A stretch of DNA of 64,000 nucleotides, taken from the NCBI RefSeq assembly GCF_932526225.1, contig NC_064036.1, positions 16,328,953 through 16,392,952 of the forward strand, in the 5' to 3' direction. Positions 40,501-53,500 of the stretch are shown here, piece after piece. The stretch's first letter is position 1. Every line of letters begins with the position of its first letter. A program made the translations under genes and the position numbers. The notes under the pieces were generated by a model. The model did not search any database and was not told where the DNA came from. It saw only the letters and a program-made list of their open reading frames with translations. Origin of the DNA: Nematostella vectensis (taxonomy: Eukaryota > Cnidaria > Anthozoa > Actiniaria > Edwardsiidae).

Positions 40501-43500
40501 CCTTCAGCAAAGTTCTTGAAGCCATTGTGACTGCAAAGGGATAGAAATGTAACAAGGCTTATTACAAAGTGCTAAGAGGCCAGGGGAAATTTGACATTGA
40601 TTGGCACATCTTTGATTGACAGATGGCATACTCGTTTGTGTTCATGATTTTCGGCATCGTGTTCTACGGGTACATCGTGGCTAGTGTAGCCGCTGGTCTG
40701 GCTAACGCAGATGCACAGAGAGCTCGCTTCCAGGAGAGACTGACTACAATTGGGCACTTCTTAGACGTAAGCTTAACAGCCTACAAAATGTTTGTTGTAT
40801 TATTCGTGAAGTTGAATAATTAGTTGACCATCAGGTGACGGGAAGGTTTTAACCACACAACGATCTTCAGGAACAACTAAGAAGACGTGAAGCGGAGACT
40901 CCTGATCTACTGGAGCATCTCGATCTACGTCACAAATTACTCGACCCGCGTCTTTCATGCCTTTTTGTTCCCCTAATTTTCACCTTGCTATTTATACGAA
41001 GGATATTATTTTATATAAGAAAATACAAAGTATCGACTGAATTTATCAATCCTGAAAGCTTGTACGGACTTTAGATAGCCTTTCTTATTCCAAATAACAC
41101 CCCAAAAAGATCCGGTGCGTAGTTGTTTTATGCAATTCTTTACCATACCTGTTCCTCCATTTTGTCTTGACAGGAAGAAAAAGTTCCAAAGGATGTTGCT
41201 GAACGCATCACACGGTAATGGGATTTGACAACGATGATGATATTAATGTTATCAGAATAAATAAAAATCAGAAATTCATCATGATTATTTCTCTTTATTG
41301 TGATATTTGACAACGATAACACCACAATTACTTACTCTCAAACCATCTCTATCGTCATTACTATAGCTATCGCTATTCTATCACCTTTTATGTTCATGTG
41401 ATTTTCCTCTAGTCAAATATCTAAAAACTCAAAAATTAGGTCGAACTTCAACGAAAATCGAACTCGGATCGAGTTGATTTGGACTTTTCCATTGTAAACT
41501 ACTAAATCTAACTTTTGGTCTTTCCCTTTATAAAAGGTTTAAACAACTTTTTCCGCTGTTTTTAGACACTATGCTTACATGTGGGAAAGGAATCGAGGCG
41601 TTGACGAGAGCTCACTTTTCCAAGGCATACCACTCGCGATGCACGCCGATATTACGTCATCGCTGTACCATGAAGTAATCGAAAAGGTATTTTAGCTTAT
41701 GTCTTTTCCTCGTGGAAATATTATAATATTAATTTACCTTTAAGTGCTATAATCTCCTCGATGTGTGCATTAAATGAAAGAACGTACGACTTTTTACTGT
41801 AAATGCGCCTACTGTGCCTTTTCAGACATTATTATGTGTGCGTATGGACATTTAGTTGCGGGTTATGATATTCAATGTACAGTTATGGAAGTTAGGGTTT
41901 GGCCTACGGAGTAAACACCTCGAGTGTATAATATGATATCTAACTTGGCGCATGGTATTTGCGCAGGTGCCGCTATTCAAAGGCAAGGAGCATGGTTTCC
42001 TCAAGTTGCTGTCGATGTACATGCGACCTATTTACTTCTTAGCCAAAGAGTACATTGTGCGTCAGGGCGAGATCGGCCACGAGGTGAGGGTTAGGGAGAG
42101 ATAATTTAAAGATTTATTACAGAAACAAACATTTAATGAGGGTGTCATCTCAAAGGGTCACAAGTCAACAGAACCTTGTAAAGAATCTTATAGGGTTCTG
42201 GTGACTTCCCTTTCCTTCACCCTTCATTCTCCATTCCCCCTTCTACTTGATCCCTAACTGCTGTGCATCCACCTTTCAAACCCTACTCAACCCACTCCTA
42301 CCTGATAGCAGAGACCAGGGAACCCATCTACACCCCTTCCTACCTGGTACCAGGGAACCCATCTACACCCCTTCCTACCTGGTACCAGGCAACCGTCTAC
42401 ACCCCCTACTATTAGTAGCACAAAACCCATCCCCACCCACCCACCCGCACCCTTCCTACTTGGTAGCAAGAAAATTGAAATAATTGGCAAGCACTCTATT
42501 CACCATCTCTCTCTAAGCCAGGGCATTGATTGATTATTACTTCTGCAGATGTACTTTATTCAGAAGGGTGATGTGGAAGTTCTTGACAGAGATGGTAACG
42601 CGCTAGCGGTCCTAGGCCCGGGAAGCTTTTTTGGTGAAGTCAGCGTATTGTTCAACACTCCGCGCACCACTAGTATCAGGTATGATCTTTGATTTGGACT
42701 CCACACTCAGATTTCCTAATACCACATTCAACACAGAGTCCTGATCTACACACTTTGTATAGTTAGGCCTGTTTCGGTCTTATTCGAAGCGCGATTCACA
42801 ATTTTAAGCCCCTTTAAAACAGCGCCAACATCAGCCAGCATTGCTGGCATTACTTTGCCCGGTTGATCAACAAAGAAACACCTCCCAACATGTACGAACA
42901 AAAACAGATTTGCTTTTGTTGACTATTTTGCCCAGCAATTTTAACTGCTTTGGCCAGCAATGTTGGCTGTTTTGGCCATCAATGTTGCCTATTTTGGCCA
43001 GCAATGTTGGCTGTTTTGGCCAGCAATGTTGGCTGTTTTGGCCAGAAATGTTGGCTGTTTTGGCCAGAAATGTTGGCTGTTTTGGCCATCAATGTTGCCT
43101 ATTTTGGCCAGCAATGTTGTCTGTTTTGGCCAGCAATGTTGGCTGTTTTGGCCATCAATGTTGCCTATTTTGGCCAGCAATGTTGGCTGTTTTGGCCAGC
43201 AATGTTGGCTGTTTTGGCCATCAATGTTGGCTGTTTTGGCCAGCAATGTTGGCTGTTTTGGCCATCATTGTTGCCTATTTTGGCCAGCAATGTTGACTGT
43301 TTTGGCCATCAATGTTGCCTATTTCGGCCAGCAATGTTGGCTGTTTTGGCCATCAATGTTGGCTGTTTTGGCCAGCAATGTTGGCTGTTTTGGCCATAAA
43401 TGTTGCCTATTTTGGCCAGCAATGTTGGCTGTTTTGGCCAGCAATGTTGGCTGTTTTGGCCAGCAATGTTGGCTGTTTTGGCCAGCAATGTTGGCTGTTT

Positions 43501-46091
43501 TGGCCATAAATGTTGCCTATTTTGGCCAGCAATGTTGCCTATTTTGGCCAGCAATGTTGGCTGTTTTGGCCATCAATGTTGCCTATTTTGGCCAGCAATG
43601 TTGGCTTTTTTGGCCAGATGGTAAAAGAAGAGGACAATATATATTGATTTTCAATCACCATACACATATCCTTCTTCGTTATGTGCAATTATTAATTTAC
43701 AGCCGTATGAACAGCCTTTGAAGTGAGTTGAGGCGAGAAAAGAGAAATCGTCACACATTCGAGTTACATTTGATAGCGATTTCACTGTAAAATCACAACT
43801 AGTAGAGTCAAGCCAATTAACATGATAGAAGGCCAAAGGCTCCTGGCGGCAGCTTTTTGCTCGAAATCGAAACTTGCGTTACACAAGTCTGTCACGCAAC
43901 ATGCTACGTGACACTTGTTAACAGCGCCATTTTGCGTAGCGTTCTGCAGTCTACATTCGTCTACACAGGTCTCGGCATAACTACACTTCTTCATATAGAA
44001 CTTGGCCGAGAAACCTGGGTATGACAGGACCATGTATATTACGTGACAAGCGTTGTGATACCTAGAACAGTTAACAGCGCGAGCGTGGCAGGATGTCATT
44101 TCCGAAGTCTGGGATGTGCAATCGTAGCATGTGATTGAAGCCGCTATGGATGGAAAGAAACAATCGTCAATATATTTTAAAAACAAACCAATGTGTCCTG
44201 AAGGGCGCAGAGTGAGAAATCCTCTCCCCTGCAATGTGTACCCTGGCAACCAGATGCTGCTTCTTGATAACCAGATTGAAAATAATGATCCTAGCAGTAA
44301 GCCCCTACCCTCCCCCCCCCCTTCGTCTCGCGCTCAGTCTACCGTATATTCATAGGATTTGGTCGGACCAGGCCTCTTTTGCATGCAGTGAAATGGAACC
44401 AAAAGTTATGTGATTAGACAACAATTCATCCCATTGAGGGAGACTGTATCTTTTCTGAAAACTTAATACGAAAAATAAGTATTCTACATACGCTACCCAG
44501 ATCTGCACTCTTTTTTATAGCTTTTATCTTGTTTTTAAGAAAATAATTTCTATGTTCTTTTGCTGTAAGATTATTGAAGGTTGTTTTATAGTTTAAATAT
44601 TTTGCCACCACAGCAGATGATATCTCTACATTATTTTACCAGCCTGGAAAACAGGGATATCCACCTGAACCTCAAATACCCTGGTTAAAGTGTGGCAGTA
44701 AAAGAGCTTGAGCCACTGGTACCCAGGGTCGACCCCCAAATACTCACTAGGTATTTCTTTTGTCTCCCTTAGCGGTTCAAGGTCTATTGTTTACCTTATC
44801 TTGTTTGTATCTCAAAGCAGAATATACCAGGAGCCTTCAGAATTTCACAAGCAACTTTTATCGAGACACAAGAAGCGAAAGCTTATCTTTTTAAATTGAA
44901 GTGCAGGCAGCGAGGTTTTGTTCAGAGATAAAAAAAACGGCCAATGATTCATGTACTTGCACAGAGTTCCACAGAACTAAACTTACCTGGTGTTATTAAT
45001 AGCAACAATATGAGAAAAGATGTGCCGTCGGTAGAGAAGGAAATAACACCGGTCACCATCCTACAAAGGAGACATTGAAAGGGTTGTTCGACCGTCAATT
45101 GTTTACCCAGAAGTTGCGGTAGAAAGGAACGTTTTTTTCTGATACGTACAGAAAACGTTGTGAATTTCCTTAAAAAACCTGCCTCAACAAACACTGTTGT
45201 ATTTGACCCTGTATTTATCAAGTTACACGTTGCTTTATGCGAAATAATTTAAGGGGCATACATTTAGTGATTTTACGACTTACTCGTCTTTTCTAGCCCT
45301 TGTTTGACGCCGACGGAAGATGTGTGTATAATGCAATTTCATCTTTGTAGTATGTTGGCTGACATTGTTAGCATTCTATGGCAAGTTCTCTGGCGTTTTT
45401 ACACGCGTTTTTTCTTGAACCCTGACACTGTCGTTCAGTTCCTATTATTTAGAGGGCACATAATGTCATCAGTAATGTCATCCGTGGCCCTCTCGTGACG
45501 CTTCGTGTTGCGTGACTGCTGAACGAGGAGTCTTGCCAACGCTAATTGCATCAATCTCGCGCTGTTTACTTCTGATAGAGATTGATAAAAAGACAGTGAA
45601 TTACATATTAGTGTTAGCAATTACATACAGGTAACCCAATAATTCGGCTTGTGCGTTGTTCTGGTTTTGGGATGAGTACGGGGGCTTGTGTGGGGTGTTA
45701 GGGTGTGACCATGAGTACGGGTGTCACCAACTGTTCTTTTCGAACACCCCGTTTTGCATGCGAGAGAGTCTTACACATTGGTCTTGACAAATTCGATCAT
45801 TGAGCAGATTAAATTCCTTCTTGTCAAGTCAATCAAAATATTTTTCGAGAAATGTTAGTTTGAGTAAAGATACACACATAAGCCCGCTAGTTGCCTGAGT
45901 TTTCTCACACCATAATTTTTGTAACTTGTAAAGTAACCTGCGTGTGCTTGTTGGCGTGTTCTTCCGATTGAAGATTCACGTGATATAAGACCTTCAAAAA
46001 CGACCATTTTATTCCGATGCCAAGCCTTAGAGCACCGCAAAACATACACTACAACTAAAACTACTACTGCCAACAACAAGATCATCATATT

Positions 46092-46129
<38 letters not shown>

Positions 46130-47453
46130 TATCATCATCATCATCATCACCATTATCATCATATTATCATCATCATCATCATCGTCGTCACCATCTCAAT
46201 CATTATCATCACCATTACCATCTTGATGATCATTTCATCTTCATCATCATCATCACTACCTTAATCGTCAGCATCATCAGTGTGGCAATAACGGTGCATA
46301 TATTGATCCCTTATAGAACCCGGACGAACTGTGACGTGTACTTGCTAATGAAGGAAGACATGACGGGCGTGTTATCCCACTATCCGGAGATCAAGGAGGA
46401 GATGATTCGCATTGCTGAGGAGAACGAGCTGAGGATTCAGGAACGCGTAGCTGAAATTGACAAAAATGAACCGGTAAGAATTGGTATGATATCGTAGTAT
46501 GATATCGCAGTATGATAACGGGCGTTTCTCGGGTGTTTCGAGAAATGAACCCCAGGGCCGTAGCAGGGGTTGGACATTGACATTCCCCCCTTCCCCCCCA
46601 CCCTATCTGTAGGGGCATGGCTGCGAGACAAAGAAAAAACAGAAGGCGGTTCTGAGAAGGCACACTTCTATTTGGTCTGATAAGTAAACACAAACAGATT
46701 TTTTCACTTCGTATGGCTGTCATTGCATGTAAAAAGTCGCCAGTAAAGTCTTACAACAAAGCCAAATTAGAATATGCACAAAGTATTCAAAAATTTAAAC
46801 TGGAGCTTCTGAAGCGTGAATCCTTACTACGCCGTATTGCTCCTTTCCTAACGGAAGCTGCCGCAATACATTACTACCGCAATACGTTACTACAATGGCA
46901 ATTTTGATATAAAAGTGTGTCACCCCCATGCGGACTCTATAAGAACCTGACTCTGAACCAGCTGTATAGGCAACATGAAAATGAGGAAAAACGGAAATCT
47001 GCGTCAAGGGTTATGGAAGTAGAGCAAGGGACGTTCACCCCTCTTGTCTTCAGCACCGCGGGTGGCATGGGTGAGGAGTGCAGCCGATACCACTTCAGGC
47101 TGGCAGAACTCTTGGTCTCGAAGAAGGGCGAGGTCTACGCCACGACAATTTCATGGATTCGCACTAAGGTCAGCTTCGCACTTCTTAGAGGAGCCCTTGT
47201 ATGCCTTAGAGGTTCGAGGGCAGTAAGGAGGCAAGTGAGAAGCATGAACGATCGAGATCCAGAGATCGATAAAGGATTGGCTGGACTCTCCTAATTGATC
47301 ATTATGAGTTATTATATATATAGTTTTTTTTTATAATTACTATTATAGTTTTTTTACCGGTATCTACATTATTTGATTGTAATTCATTTTTTTTTATAAC
47401 AGATTTTTCTATAGTTTCTTAGTTGTAAATATATTATGATTATTATTATTATG

Positions 47454-47516
<63 letters not shown>

Positions 47517-50500
47517 GCTCCCTCAGCCCAGGACTGATGGTGCCTAACGCAACTTTTCGTTTTCCTTTTTTTAAAGCAAGCTTTAAAAAGCTTGCTTTCT
47601 CCCCTATTTCAAATACCAATCAACTACCGAATGTTACAAGTCTTGCTAAGAAAAAAGTCCGTGACGTTTTTCAGTGTCACCTTAACTCGGTATCGCACTT
47701 AAAACAGCTTTTTTGCCATGCATGCCGTTTTTAAATCGACTGCGCTGCTACTTTTCCTAAAACCGGATATCCATATCTCATGTTAATTGTTACCGCATGT
47801 TAATGTTTGTCTGTTTGTAGTTGTTTCCATGTTGACGTCTACCTGTTTTTGTAGTTAGTTTTTAGATACTTTACCAAGGTTTAGTATAAGTGTCTTGTAT
47901 AGGTTAAATTTTTACATTTACCCTTTGTTCCGTAGTTGTCTACCATTATAGTTTTTTTTTTTTGCATTATTGTCATAATAGGTACTGAGGGCCATATATT
48001 AAAAAAAATGTAATAGGTTTATATGCAAACCTCGTAAAATAAAGTTCATTATATTGTATTGAATTGAGTACGATTCCCCACGCTTGCGTTGAAATTCAGC
48101 AAAAAAGAATTACATGCAAAAATCGGTGAAGTTGATTTTATGAAATAAGCGATATGTTTTGCACAAGTACTTAAAGTTATCACATATGTGTCTAATGTTC
48201 ATGGCTTGGAATTGAAAAAGGTAAAGGTTTGTAAGAGTCCATTTTGTATACTTACTAACACACTTACTTACTTGGAATTGGGAATTCATTTTCTCAAAAT
48301 CGCGCCTTGTAGCCTTGGCTTTTGACTATAGTCGTCTATAGTTGCCGAGAGTCGCCCAATCAAATTGCAACTATAGAACCCGGAGTAGGCCTTTAATAGT
48401 GTCCTTGCCCTTATACCCTGGTCCCAGAGCCTCGAGCGTCTCTCTATTCAGTGGCCCTCGCTGGCCACTAAACAGAGAGACGCACGAGGCTCTGGAACCA
48501 GGGTGTTGCCCTTGGTGCTGCTGTCAGCGAAGACAAACAAACTCAACTTTATTTATGTTTGAAGTTTTACACGAAAAATCAGCGCCCTACCTAAAAGATC
48601 ACTTTACTAGGGCAAGAGACTGTGATACACATCTAGCACTTACAAAGCCGAGGACGAACTTCTTAAGAGCTAGCTTTCGATATAGCAGTGTCATGCCCTG
48701 GAACAGCCTCCCTGGGGAGACGAAACAAGCACACACTTTTCTCGTAACTACTTACTGAGGGGCTACGCTGATAGCACTGTTATATGTTAGTTTTCGTTAT
48801 ACCATATTGAATCACGCCCCAGCTGCAAAATAGCGGGCTTATCACAATCGTAAACTTGTTTGCCCAGCGTTTTTTTTTATATTAAAAGTGTATATTTTAG
48901 CACATTTGTTTATCGTCACATGGTAAAAGGCTTACTTCTTGTGACAATTACTAACGTTTTAACCCACGCTGTTAATCAGAAAAAAAAGATTATGTATTCT
49001 TTTTCTCCATCTCACAATCTCTTGTCACGTGTAGGCGGCTGAAGCCGTTGGGGATGATGACGTCATCGTTGATGTCGAGGTTGAGGAGCAAGGCCCCAGT
49101 CCACCTAACTTTTGCACGTCCATCTTGAACTTCCTGTGGAAGAAGCTTAGCGAGTTCGTGATCGAACCGGAGAGCAAGTTGCACTTCATCAGATTCCTCA
49201 ACTGCGCCCTCATTTTTCTGACCAGTATCACCATAACGTTCTGTGTGAGTGAAGCAATTTGTAGATGAATTCCCCTTCCCTTGGTACGTATTTAACAAAA
49301 GAAAGTTGACACATAGAGCCCTTTGATTTGATTTTTTAGGTTGCCTTCCAAGAGCACGGCATCTACTTCTTCTTCTTCCAATACTTTTGTGAATTGTCTT
49401 TCTACGTTGAGGTAATTTGAGTAATTAGACAAAATTTACTTTACTATTAACGCCGTTGTCGTTACCACGGGATCACCCCAAATTGAAGTCTCAAAACTTA
49501 GCAGGATAACTACCGAACTCGACAAACGGACTCAGTCGGACGTCTTTTTTAATGACTACCTTTGCTCGCATCCGCTATTTCCTTGATATCTTAAGGTATG
49601 GTAATACGACAAAATCAGCAACAAAATCCTCCGGCTTGTCTCGCTTTCAACCAATCACATGCATGGGATGTGGTTTGAGATGTGTTGACGTCATTTTGCT
49701 ACAAGTTTGCTCATTGTGGTAATACGCGCAACATTGACAAGTTTTGTTGCAAAAATCAATCTAAACCCTAAGATATAGCATGTATGGTGTGATCAGTAGC
49801 AATTCTTACCCCTCAGAGATAGTGCATTAGGTGTGGCCGGAAAATATTTCTAAAGCTAAAGAGGACTAAAAACAAACTAATTTCCAGGATTCTGAATTTC
49901 ATAGCTATCGTCTAGAGCACACTTCAGTCTTCAAGTCCTTCAGTCTTCAAGCCTTGGCCATAAATTGCATGGGGTGTGGCAAGCGCCCTATGGGGTGTGG
50001 CATGCGCCAAATCTTAATCTGATTACACTTATTCGATTCTTGTTTTTATGATGTCTGAGAGGTGGCCATCTTTAATAAATCTCAAATTACTTTCCCAGAT
50101 ATTCTTCAGGTTTAATATGGCTTACCGTCTGCCTACTGGTGAACTTGAGACTGACCAGCGCCGCATTGCAATACATTACGTGAAAAGTGGCTTCGTCTTT
50201 GACTTGGTGGCTTCCTTCCCATTCGAGATCTTCGCCCTTGCAGCACCCGGCCGGAACATGCTCGAAGTGATGTCCTACTTGAGGTTGACCCATCTCCTCC
50301 GAATCCGTCGCCTCTCGCAGTTCTTCGAGGAATACGGCTACAAACTTAACATCAAGTAAGATGTCTGTGAATTTTACGTCTATTTGAATAAGGAGGAAAT
50401 CGAATGTCACGTTTCTCTCTGCCTGTATTATCCTGAGATGTGGCCACCTCGACAGGGATGTTGTCTTTAAAATAAAGTTATTTATTCAGCTGAATGACTG

Positions 50501-53500
50501 AAATTAAATGCCCACATAATAAAAACCGTTAAGATATGACATAATTGAGAATGAAATGATTAATTGAGAAAGGGATGTATAAAAATTAATTTTCGCGGCT
50601 TTATTTCTGCAGTCAAACCAAAAACACAATGGGGGAGTGTGATACGGAACTATAACCACGACCTCCGAGAAGCACGAAAAAATAAAAACAATGTAAATCG
50701 AAAATATAGCATCAAACCAAGAGTTATTGTTTTTATCTGACGTTCGTGACGCGGCTCAGTTCACTGTGCAGTAAACGCCGCTCATTTTAGTAAAAATAAT
50801 GAAAACCGCTTCGAAATAACGATACTTTCTAAACAAACCATTAGATGAAATAAGCTGGATTTATATCTCAGGCAAAGTTAATAGTTTTGTATCATTTATA
50901 TTGTTTTCGATTGTTCAAATCTACAATATTCGAGGCAAAAAGATAAAAAAATGCTGAGTGATACGGAACTACATACCATACTGTATGATACTTTTATTCA
51001 ACTGCCAATGCAGCCTCAACTTCCAGTCCAAATCCATACAACACCCTGTTCATCTGAACAAAAACTACCAGCCAAAACTTGCATTTGAAGTGATGGATTA
51101 ACCCAGACTGTTTCTTTCTTTTTTTTTTGGGGGGGGGGCTGAGATCTGAAGTAGAAATTGGAATGGGGCCGTTAAAAGTAGAGTTTGAAAATTAATAACA
51201 ACAAGCAAAAACCATTTGCAATCTATTACCTTATTACCTTCTACTACCTCATACGTTCACGGCTTCTTTGGTGGACGTCTAGTGTTTTCTGGTGCCGCTA
51301 AGGATACCAAAATTTTCCTGATGAAGTTTCACGCGCGCTTATTGGTCAATACGGGTCACGTGCACATTTTCACAGGACAATTATCAGGCGATAACGTCCA
51401 GCCAAAGTGATATCTGTCCTGTGAACATTTTTGTGCAATCAAAACTCGATTTTCGTCTGCTCAATAACTCCTCAAACAAACACCAAGGTTTTCAAAACTA
51501 GGCACAGAAAGAAAGTTTGATTTCTTTTATAGAATTGTCATCAATATAATTTTATAGAATTTATCCTGAGACGTGAAGGAAAAAGCAATAACAAATAACT
51601 TCACAACAGCGCGCGCTCGCGGCGAGATTCTTGTGCACGTCAGCGAGCGCGCAGAAGACGTTTCAAAATTGATAACTTTTGCTTCAATTTCTCACCTCCA
51701 AATTCTATTCCAGCTCTCAGCAAGACAATAAGAAAACAGTCTAGGTGTAAATCCATCAGTTAAATGCAAGTTTTGAGCTGGTAATTTTTGTTCTAATGAA
51801 AAAAATGTTGCATGGATTTTTATGAATTTGCGAATAATATGACCCCATGCTTTATCAGAGATATGTTCGTTAAGTGTAGTGATGTGCATAACAAGAACAC
51901 TAAAAATGCAGCAAACCATAACTTAGTACTTCCACCAAAGGCTCGGACTACATTAGCAAAAAACAGCTTTAAGTTTGTAGCAGCTAAAAGGTGGAATGCA
52001 TTGTCACTAGAAATCAAAGAAGCCAAGTCAATCACCGCCTTCTCCGCAAAACTAAGAGAATACATCACAACTCTGTAAATCAGTTTATAAATCAGAAAAG
52101 GATTGTTATTGTAAATAGTTTCGTCAAAGATTTTGCTGTAAACAGATTTGTAAATAGCTTTTATTTATTTTTTTTCTGTTGAGGGCCATGCGTACATTAT
52201 CATTGTGATATTAAGTGAATCCCTCATTAAAAAGGGCATCTATCTATCTAATGGCAAAAATAACAGCTCGCGCTCGTTTCGTCATTCCAGTGCACGCCGA
52301 CAGTGCTGAATAACGTATGCGCATGCGCGTGCTCTGGCGAAAACAAGCACAATCGTAGTGTTGAATCGTTCGAGAAAAGGTACGAAAGGCTGACTTCATT
52401 CGCTGATTTGACTAACTGTACAGCATTAAAACCATACTGTACAAAAAATGACAGATTTGTGTAATAATGAGGGAGTCATAAAGATAATTATAGCCTTAGG
52501 TTTGGTCAAGTTTTCTTAGCATTCGCCAAAATGTGACAGTTTGCCGGTAAAAAGCCGCCATTTCAAAACAAAAAGGCTGGTTTAACCGCGCAGTACTGGA
52601 ACTAGTCTTGCGTTTTTCAGCACTGGCGTGCACGTCAGCTTGCGCAGAAGACACTTTTCGCATTTTCAGTGTAGTCACTGGGATATAAAATAAATAAACC
52701 CCTTCTTTGGCTCACTTTGATATCGGCGGATAATGTCCGCGGATGAGAAATGGTCCTCAAAATTTCACATTTGCCCTCGAAGCTTCGCTTCTCGGCCAAC
52801 TGTTTATTTTTCGTACCATTTCTCATCCTTGGACATTATCCGCCGATATCCTAGCCGCCAGAAGGGGTTTATTTACTAAATATTTGTCCTGTATTGACCA
52901 ATGAGCGCGCATGAAGATTCATCACCGAGATATAACTCTAAATACCCACGTTACATGTTTCATTAGTTAAATATGCTTTTGGTTATGTTTCCTTGTAGCG
53001 TATTCTACGTGCGCATGACTAAATTCGTCTTGTACGTGATTCTGACTGTTCACATGTTCGCGTGTGGTTGGTACTTCATGGACTGCCCCGGCAATTGGTG
53101 CGACCCTAAAGAACGTTATTGGCTTGACGATCACGGTGAGCCTTGAATCGTGCACAAAGAGAAAGGCGTCATGACTATGTTACTAATGCGGGTCCCCTTT
53201 CTATAGGGCTTCGAGGCAAAGCGGGCCTGACAATCTACATTTCATGTCTGTATTGGGTCGTAACGTCCGTTACCACCACTGGCTATGGAGACATCCACGC
53301 TGACAACAACAACGAAATGAGTGAGCAAAATTACGAAGTTAGACATGTGACGAACAACAAATACATGCGAACAACTCGAACGGAGTACGGCAAACAGAAA
53401 AAGATCACTTTAAAAATACTAGTTGTAGATCCCGGAAAATCGTTCAAGTACTTGAGTCGTTCGCAGCCTCTCAACACAGTGTATAAAGCAAACAAAGTGG

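Noticed and set aside
42960-43721. 253-codon + strand open frame rich in Trp, Cys and Phe
   Set aside because: It is a by-product of the 22-bp minisatellite, which lacks stops in several frames on both strands; there is no start context, domain or splice support.
49025-49298. - strand frames opposite the repeat IV S1 exon
   Set aside because: Shadow frames of the real exon at 49035-49244.
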